From contig JAUYBK010000191.1 in the NCBI GenBank assembly GCA_030693105.1, forward strand, positions 1 to 29,137: a stretch of DNA of 29,137 nt. The letters are read 5' to 3'. Position numbers and translations under genes: made by a program. This document shows positions 24,840-29,137 of the stretch, one piece after another. This stretch comes from Methanobacteriaceae archaeon (GTDB taxonomy: Archaea > Methanobacteriota > Methanobacteria > Methanobacteriales > Methanobacteriaceae). Numbering within the stretch: position 1 is the stretch's first letter; each line of letters begins with the position of its first letter. A model generated the notes under the pieces. It did no database searches. It was given only the letters and a program-made list of their open reading frames with translations, and was not told where the DNA came from.

Positions 24840-25394
24840 ATGTTGGAAAAACTTAATAAAAGTTTGATAGAGGCTCCAATTGTAAAAAAAGGGGATTATA
24901 ACTACTTTGTCCATCCCATCACTGATGGAATACCTTTAACAGAACCCGAACTCTTAGAAGAAGTTGCCGAGGCGGCTTCGAAGATAATTAATCTTCCTGT
25001 GGATAAGATTGTCTGTGTGGAGGCCATGGGAATACATTTGGCCACGGCCCTGTCCATAAAAACTCGAATCCCATTTGTTGTGGTTAGAAAACGTTATTAT
25101 GGGTTAGATGGGGAAGTAGGTGTCCATCAAATGACTGGTTACAGTGAAGGGAAGCTTTATATCAACGGTTTAAATGAGGGGGATAGAGTGTTTCTAATAG
25201 ATGACGTGGTGAGCACGGGCGGTACCATGATTGCTGTTTTAAACGCCCTTAAGAAGATGGGGATCGAAATTGTGTATGTGATGGCCGTTATTGAAAAAGG
25301 AAAAGGAAAAGAAATTGTAGAGTCTGCAACAGGAATAGAAGTTAAAACCCTAGTTAAAGTTGATGTTATAGACGGTCAGGTCGTAATTCTGTAA
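24840..25394 (+). CDS. hpt: Hypoxanthine phosphoribosyltransferase
   Basis: This 184-residue archaeal purine-salvage enzyme converts hypoxanthine and PRPP to IMP. The PRPP-binding loop is VFLIDDVVSTGGTM (117-130). CVEAMGIHLATALSI and the segment RKRYYGLDGEVGVHQMTGYS are typical of the archaeal family. GGGTG lies just before ATG 24840. The upstream region diverges from SRP54 and carries TATA-like boxes for both directions. The next gene, dph2, starts 30 bases after the stop. Confidence 0.92.
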   Translation: MLEKLNKSLIEAPIVKKGDYNYFVHPITDGIPLTEPELLEEVAEAASKIINLPVDKIVCVEAMGIHLATALSIKTRIPFVVVRKRYYGLDGEVGVHQMTGYSEGKLYINGLNEGDRVFLIDDVVSTGGTMIAVLNALKKMGIEIVYVMAVIEKGKGKEIVESATGIEVKTLVKVDVIDGQVVIL

Positions 25395-25424
25395 TTAATA
25401 ATTAAAATCATGGCAGAGTAGATA

Positions 25425-26417
25425 ATGGTAAATTATCAACTAAAAGAAGACCAAATAGTGACTAAAATAGTGGAATTAAATGCCCGAGTAGTGGGCTTAC
25501 AATTCCCGGATGGCTTGAGAGTTCACGCCACTAAACTGGCCCGTAAAATAGAAAAAGAGACGGGTGCCACCACCATAATATCGGGCGATGCCTGTTACGG
25601 TGCTTGCGATCTCTCCGACCGTACTATGGAGGGCTGCGTGGATATTCTAATCCATTTTGGCCACACCACTCTACCCCTGGATTACCGGGTCCCTGTTTTA
25701 TTCGTAGAAGCATACTACACTATGGAAGTCATGAACTCAGTTAAAGAAGCACTTAAAATCCTTAAAGATTACAAGACCATTGGCCTGGTAACCACCACCC
25801 AACATCTTAATTTACTGGACGATGTTGCTCAGTTACTGGAAAAGAACGGCAAAAAAGTCCAAATGGGGCCCGGAAAAGGCACCTTAAGGGGGCAGGTTTT
25901 AGGATGTAACTTTTCTTCCGCCCGGGAACTATCCGTGGATGCTTTCCTGTATTTGGGGAGTGGAAATTTCCATCCTTTGGGCTTGAAGTTATCCACCAGT
26001 AAGCCGGTGATCATTGCAGATCCTTACATGAATGAAGCAAGAACCATTGACGAATTTGCCGACCGAATTCTAAGGGCACGATTTGCCAAAATAACCCGAG
26101 CTATGGATGCCAAAAAGTGGGGAATTTTGGTTTCTTCAAAGGAGGGTCAAAACAGACTGGAAATGGCTCGAATTTTAAAGGAAAAAATTGAAGATCATGG
26201 TCATGAGGCCTACCTAATACTTCTTGAAAACATAAGACCCGAACTTTTAATGGCGTTTAGAGATATAGATGTCTTTTTAGTAACTGCATGTCCAAGAATT
26301 GCTATTGACGATGCCCAAATATATGAAAAACCCCTCATAACTCCTCATGAAATGGAAATAGTCCTGGGTTTAAGAGATTGGGAAGACTATCAGATAGATG
26401 AGATTATATATGAGTAA
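25425..26417 (+). CDS. dph2: Diphthamide synthesis radical SAM-type enzyme Dph2
   Basis: This 330-residue enzyme transfers a 3-amino-3-carboxypropyl group from SAM to a histidine of elongation factor aEF2, the first step of diphthamide synthesis, using an unusual [4Fe-4S] cluster. The three cluster cysteines are visible in GDACYGACD (Cys57), LGCNFSSAR (Cys161) and VTACPRIAIDD (Cys289), matching the known three-domain pattern. The start at ATG 25425 is followed by typical family sequence VVGLQFPDGLRVHAT. No strong ribosome binding site is seen. The gene follows hpt by 30 bases. Confidence 0.94.
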   Translation: MVNYQLKEDQIVTKIVELNARVVGLQFPDGLRVHATKLARKIEKETGATTIISGDACYGACDLSDRTMEGCVDILIHFGHTTLPLDYRVPVLFVEAYYTMEVMNSVKEALKILKDYKTIGLVTTTQHLNLLDDVAQLLEKNGKKVQMGPGKGTLRGQVLGCNFSSARELSVDAFLYLGSGNFHPLGLKLSTSKPVIIADPYMNEARTIDEFADRILRARFAKITRAMDAKKWGILVSSKEGQNRLEMARILKEKIEDHGHEAYLILLENIRPELLMAFRDIDVFLVTACPRIAIDDAQIYEKPLITPHEMEIVLGLRDWEDYQIDEIIYE

Positions 26418-26617
26418 GGTAGAAAGACTATGAAAGGACTAGTTAACTTGATATTAATACAATTATATTAATATTACCATATCAAATTCTATCACTTAAT
26501 AAAGCTCACACCATCACTTATTAAAAATTAATCATCACATCATTAATCCTTTCCAACCTATCGAAATCTTACTTAAGTATTATTTATGTAGACTTGTTTT
26601 AAATGCGAGGTGAATAG

Positions 26618-27187
<570 letters not shown>

Positions 27188-27188
27188 T

Positions 27189-27446
27189 ATGAAGATTATA
27201 AAAGATGAAAAGAAGGAACTGGAAATTGAAATAACTGGGGAATCTCACAGTCTCTGCAACGCCCTCCGAAAGGTGTTGATGGAGGATAAAAATGTGGAAT
27301 CAACGGCCTACGTTATTGACCACCCCATCATTGGACAACCCCGCCTGCACATAAAGGCTAAAAATCCTCGTCAATCTCTTAAAAAGGCTGCTAAAACTTT
27401 ACAGAAGCGATGTGGGGAATTTAAAAAACTGGTAGAATCTACTTAA
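27189..27446 (+). CDS. rpoL: DNA-directed RNA polymerase subunit L (Rpb11 homolog)
   Basis: This 85-residue assembly subunit of RNA polymerase pairs with RpoD (Rpb3). The signature is GESHSLCNALRKVLMED (residues near 17-33), followed by AYVIDHPIIGQPRLHIK. The start is set at ATG 27189 because GAGGGATGAT overlaps the upstream stop and provides the ribosome binding site. An in-frame ATG at 27177 would overlap Csl4 by 11 bases. The length is normal. Confidence 0.92.
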   Translation: MKIIKDEKKELEIEITGESHSLCNALRKVLMEDKNVESTAYVIDHPIIGQPRLHIKAKNPRQSLKKAAKTLQKRCGEFKKLVEST

Positions 27447-27448
27447 GG

Positions 27449-28051
27449 ATGAATCAAATCCCTGATAAAAAGTTCTGGAAAATAAAAAAGGAAATTCGCA
27501 TTCTGGGAATCGATGATAGTCCATTTACCCAAGGCCAAGAACAGGTACTGATAATCGGGGCCATGTTCCGGGCCGGAAACTGGCTAGATGGGGTGCTTAG
27601 CACTCACATCAAGGGTGATGGCGATGATGCCACTTCTAGAATAGTGCAGATGGTAATTGGCTCCCGGCACCGAGACCAGATAGGGGTGATCATGTTGGAT
27701 GGAATTACTTTTGGGGGATTCAATGTGGTTAATATTCCGGAAATGTTCCAGACGACTGGCATTCCAGTTATAATTATAATGCGTAAAAAACCCGATTTAG
27801 CTAAGATGAAAAAAGCTTTGGAGCGATTTTCAGACTGGAAAAAACGATGGGAACTGGTTAAAAAAGCAGGAAAAATCCAGAAAATCAACTCTCCGGAACC
27901 TATTTACATCCAGACCAGTGGAATATCCTCGGAAGATGCAGAAGAAATAGTTAAGCTGGCCACTACTAGAAGTGCCATACCCGAACCCATTCGGGTGGCC
28001 CATATAATAGCTTCGGGTGTTATAACTGGAGATTCTAAAGGAAGCGCCTGA
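27449..28051 (+). CDS. DUF99-family protein (endonuclease V-like fold)
   Basis: The 200-residue product belongs to DUF99. It starts with IRILGIDDSPF and contains DQIGVIMLDGITFGGFNVVN and the motif TGIPVIIIMRKKPD, as expected for this archaeal family, which has an RNase H/endonuclease V-like fold. Asp residues in GIDDSPF and in LDGITFGGFN could coordinate metal. Activity is not established. AAGG lies close before ATG 27449. It is two bases downstream of rpoL, so it belongs to the Csl4-RpoL operon. Confidence 0.88.
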   Translation: MNQIPDKKFWKIKKEIRILGIDDSPFTQGQEQVLIIGAMFRAGNWLDGVLSTHIKGDGDDATSRIVQMVIGSRHRDQIGVIMLDGITFGGFNVVNIPEMFQTTGIPVIIIMRKKPDLAKMKKALERFSDWKKRWELVKKAGKIQKINSPEPIYIQTSGISSEDAEEIVKLATTRSAIPEPIRVAHIIASGVITGDSKGSA

Positions 28052-28112
28052 ATTGAAACCTTAATAATTATACTCGTGAAAAGAATTTTCTCTTTTTAAA
28101 AAAAATAAGGAC

Positions 28113-28556
28113 GTGCCTGAAATTAAACATCCCCTTCTGACCGTGGACACCGTGGTAACCAACAATGAATCGATAGTTCTGATTAAAAGAAAGAATGATC
28201 CTTATCAAGGTTCCTGGGCCCTCCCTGGCGGATTTGTGGAGTATGGTGAAACTGTTGAAGATGCAGCATTAAGGGAAACCCTGGAGGAAACAGGACTATT
28301 AATAAATTTAAAAGATATAGTGGGAGTTTATTCTGATATCAATCGTGATCCTCGGGGACATACTGTTTCCATCTGTTTTCACGCTCATCCAATAGGAGGT
28401 AATCTCACACCGTCCACTGATGCTCTTGAAGTAGCCTACATTACATTTGATGAAATTTTTTCCATGGAACTTGCTTTTGACCATAAAAAAATAATCCATG
28501 ATGCTTTAAATATTTTAAAAAAATCTAAAATTATTCAAAATGATAGTTCATATTAA
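28113..28556 (+). CDS. Nudix hydrolase
   Basis: The 147-residue product has a Nudix box, GGFVEYGETVEDAALRETLE, at residues 39-58, continuing ETGL, with the metal-binding REXXEE residues in place. Such enzymes hydrolyse nucleoside diphosphate derivatives such as ADP-ribose or oxidised nucleotides. The exact substrate cannot be read. The start is GTG 28113 with AAGGAC close upstream; the product begins PEIKHPLLTVDTVV. The C terminus is lysine-rich. It lies between DUF99 and the TFS gene. Confidence 0.88.
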   Translation: MPEIKHPLLTVDTVVTNNESIVLIKRKNDPYQGSWALPGGFVEYGETVEDAALRETLEETGLLINLKDIVGVYSDINRDPRGHTVSICFHAHPIGGNLTPSTDALEVAYITFDEIFSMELAFDHKKIIHDALNILKKSKIIQNDSSY

Positions 28557-28579
28557 TTAGTGTAATTAGGAGGATTAGA

Positions 28580-28894
28580 ATGGAATTTTGTCCAAAATGC
28601 GGGACTGTAATGTTCCCCCACGGGGAATGTTTTGAGTGCAAATGTGGATACCAAAAGAAGATAACTGAGAAATCCCTAAGTGATTATGAAGTTTCAGAGA
28701 AGGTATCTGCCAAGGAGACTGTAATAGTAACCGGTGATGATGTGAAAACTCTGCCTACCACCAGGGCAGAATGCCCAGAATGTAAAAACAAAGAAGCATT
28801 CTGGTGGTTACTGCAGACACGGGGGGCAGACGAATCTGAAACCAGATTTTTAAGGTGCACCAAGTGTAAATACACTTGGAGGGAGTACGACTAG
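28580..28894 (+). CDS. tfs: Transcription factor S (TFIIS-like cleavage factor)
   Basis: This 104-residue protein, related to RPB9 and TFIIS, stimulates transcript cleavage by backtracked archaeal RNA polymerase. The N-terminal zinc ribbon has CPKC (4-7) and a second group of Cys at 17, 20 and 22. The C-terminal ribbon has CPEC (65-68) and CTKC (93-96). The catalytic tip RGADESETRF with Asp84 and Glu85 is present, so it should be active in cleavage. AGGAGG precedes ATG 28580. It follows the Nudix gene by 23 bases. Confidence 0.93.
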   Translation: MEFCPKCGTVMFPHGECFECKCGYQKKITEKSLSDYEVSEKVSAKETVIVTGDDVKTLPTTRAECPECKNKEAFWWLLQTRGADESETRFLRCTKCKYTWREYD

Positions 28895-28905
28895 GGAGAT
28901 AGTCA

Positions 28906-29137
28906 ATGAAAGATGATGCCCAGTCCGGTGGTGAACCAGACACAAAAAACCCCCGGAAAAATGAAAAAGATGATCAACCTGATCATGCATTTAAAAGGTT
29001 TAAAAATTTTTTGGGTAGCTTAGATTTCGATTTAGAAGATTTTAAACCGGAAGACTCCCCTGGAAAAAAGGGATCTAAATCTGATCAAGCTAAAACTGTT
29101 GAAGTTAAGACCGATGATCAACATAACTTCCACTTCA
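28906..29137 (+). CDS. Unrecognised acidic, Lys/Asp-rich protein (3' end outside window)
   Basis: The frame opens at ATG 28906, nine bases after GGGAGAT (28893-28899 overlaps the TFS stop region), and stays open to the window edge. The 77 visible residues are rich in Asp, Glu, Lys and Pro (for example KNEKDDQPDHAFKRF, DFDLEDFKPEDSPGKKGS) and look disordered. No motif, signal peptide or membrane segment is visible. It is probably cotranscribed with tfs. The function cannot be guessed from this part. Confidence 0.65.
   Translation, partial: MKDDAQSGGEPDTKNPRKNEKDDQPDHAFKRFKNFLGSLDFDLEDFKPEDSPGKKGSKSDQAKTVEVKTDDQHNFHF

Noticed and set aside
26418..26617. Short frame ATG 26430 after dph2
   Set aside because: It is only 13 codons, low in complexity and without a ribosome binding site.

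Overview
The window looks like a chromosomal segment of a methanogenic archaeon of the order Methanobacteriales, most like a mesophilic, AT-rich Methanobacterium-type genome. The evidence is a methanogenesis marker 11 protein, probable coenzyme B pathway genes, archaeal RpoF/RpoL/TFS, an exosome Csl4 subunit, Dph2, Pus10, L21e and SRP54. Genes are preceded by archaeal TATA boxes (TTTATATA type) and GGTGAT-like ribosome binding sites. From memory, the gene order on both sides resembles Methanothermobacter thermautotrophicus (hac/leu to cbiX on the left, hpt/SRP54/Pus10/L21e/RpoF/KsgA on the right). I could not run a search.

Left block (1-13.1 kb): a three-gene aconitase-type cluster (large subunit, small subunit, dehydrogenase) for leucine or coenzyme B synthesis; a SufS-like cysteine desulfurase; a 27-residue membrane peptide; riboflavin synthase-pathway RibH; methanogenesis marker 11; a membrane glycosyltransferase with a large predicted outer domain (minus strand); a double-domain PurE; a 44-residue Cys-containing membrane peptide; and a UbiD-type decarboxylase whose best start codon is AUA. 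A minus-strand run follows: AmrS-type radical SAM protein, ThiL, CbiX-small chelatase and a DUF35 zinc-ribbon/OB protein.

Middle accessory block (13.1-18.6 kb): two adjacent genes for N-terminally anchored, Cys-containing proteins that both look broken, the first by two in-frame TAA codons and the second by two single-base deletions. Next is an apparent operon of an Lrp/AsnC regulator, a PRC-barrel/MgtE-N/CBS protein without a membrane domain, and an NRAMP-family transporter whose metal-site motifs depart from the transition-metal form and suggest Mg2+. The promoter of this operon carries four TTGG-N7/8-CCAA-like palindromes spaced about 30 bp (three DNA turns), the most interesting regulatory signal seen here.

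Right block (18.6-29.1 kb): a minus-strand information-processing run (HemK-type methyltransferase, a carboxymuconolactone-decarboxylase-family gene interrupted by TAA, KsgA, DUF655, RpoF, L21e, Pus10, SRP54). Diverging from it is a plus-strand run (Hpt, Dph2, Csl4, RpoL, DUF99, Nudix, TFS) and a truncated acidic protein at the window edge. No rRNA, tRNA, CRISPR array or insertion sequence was recognised.
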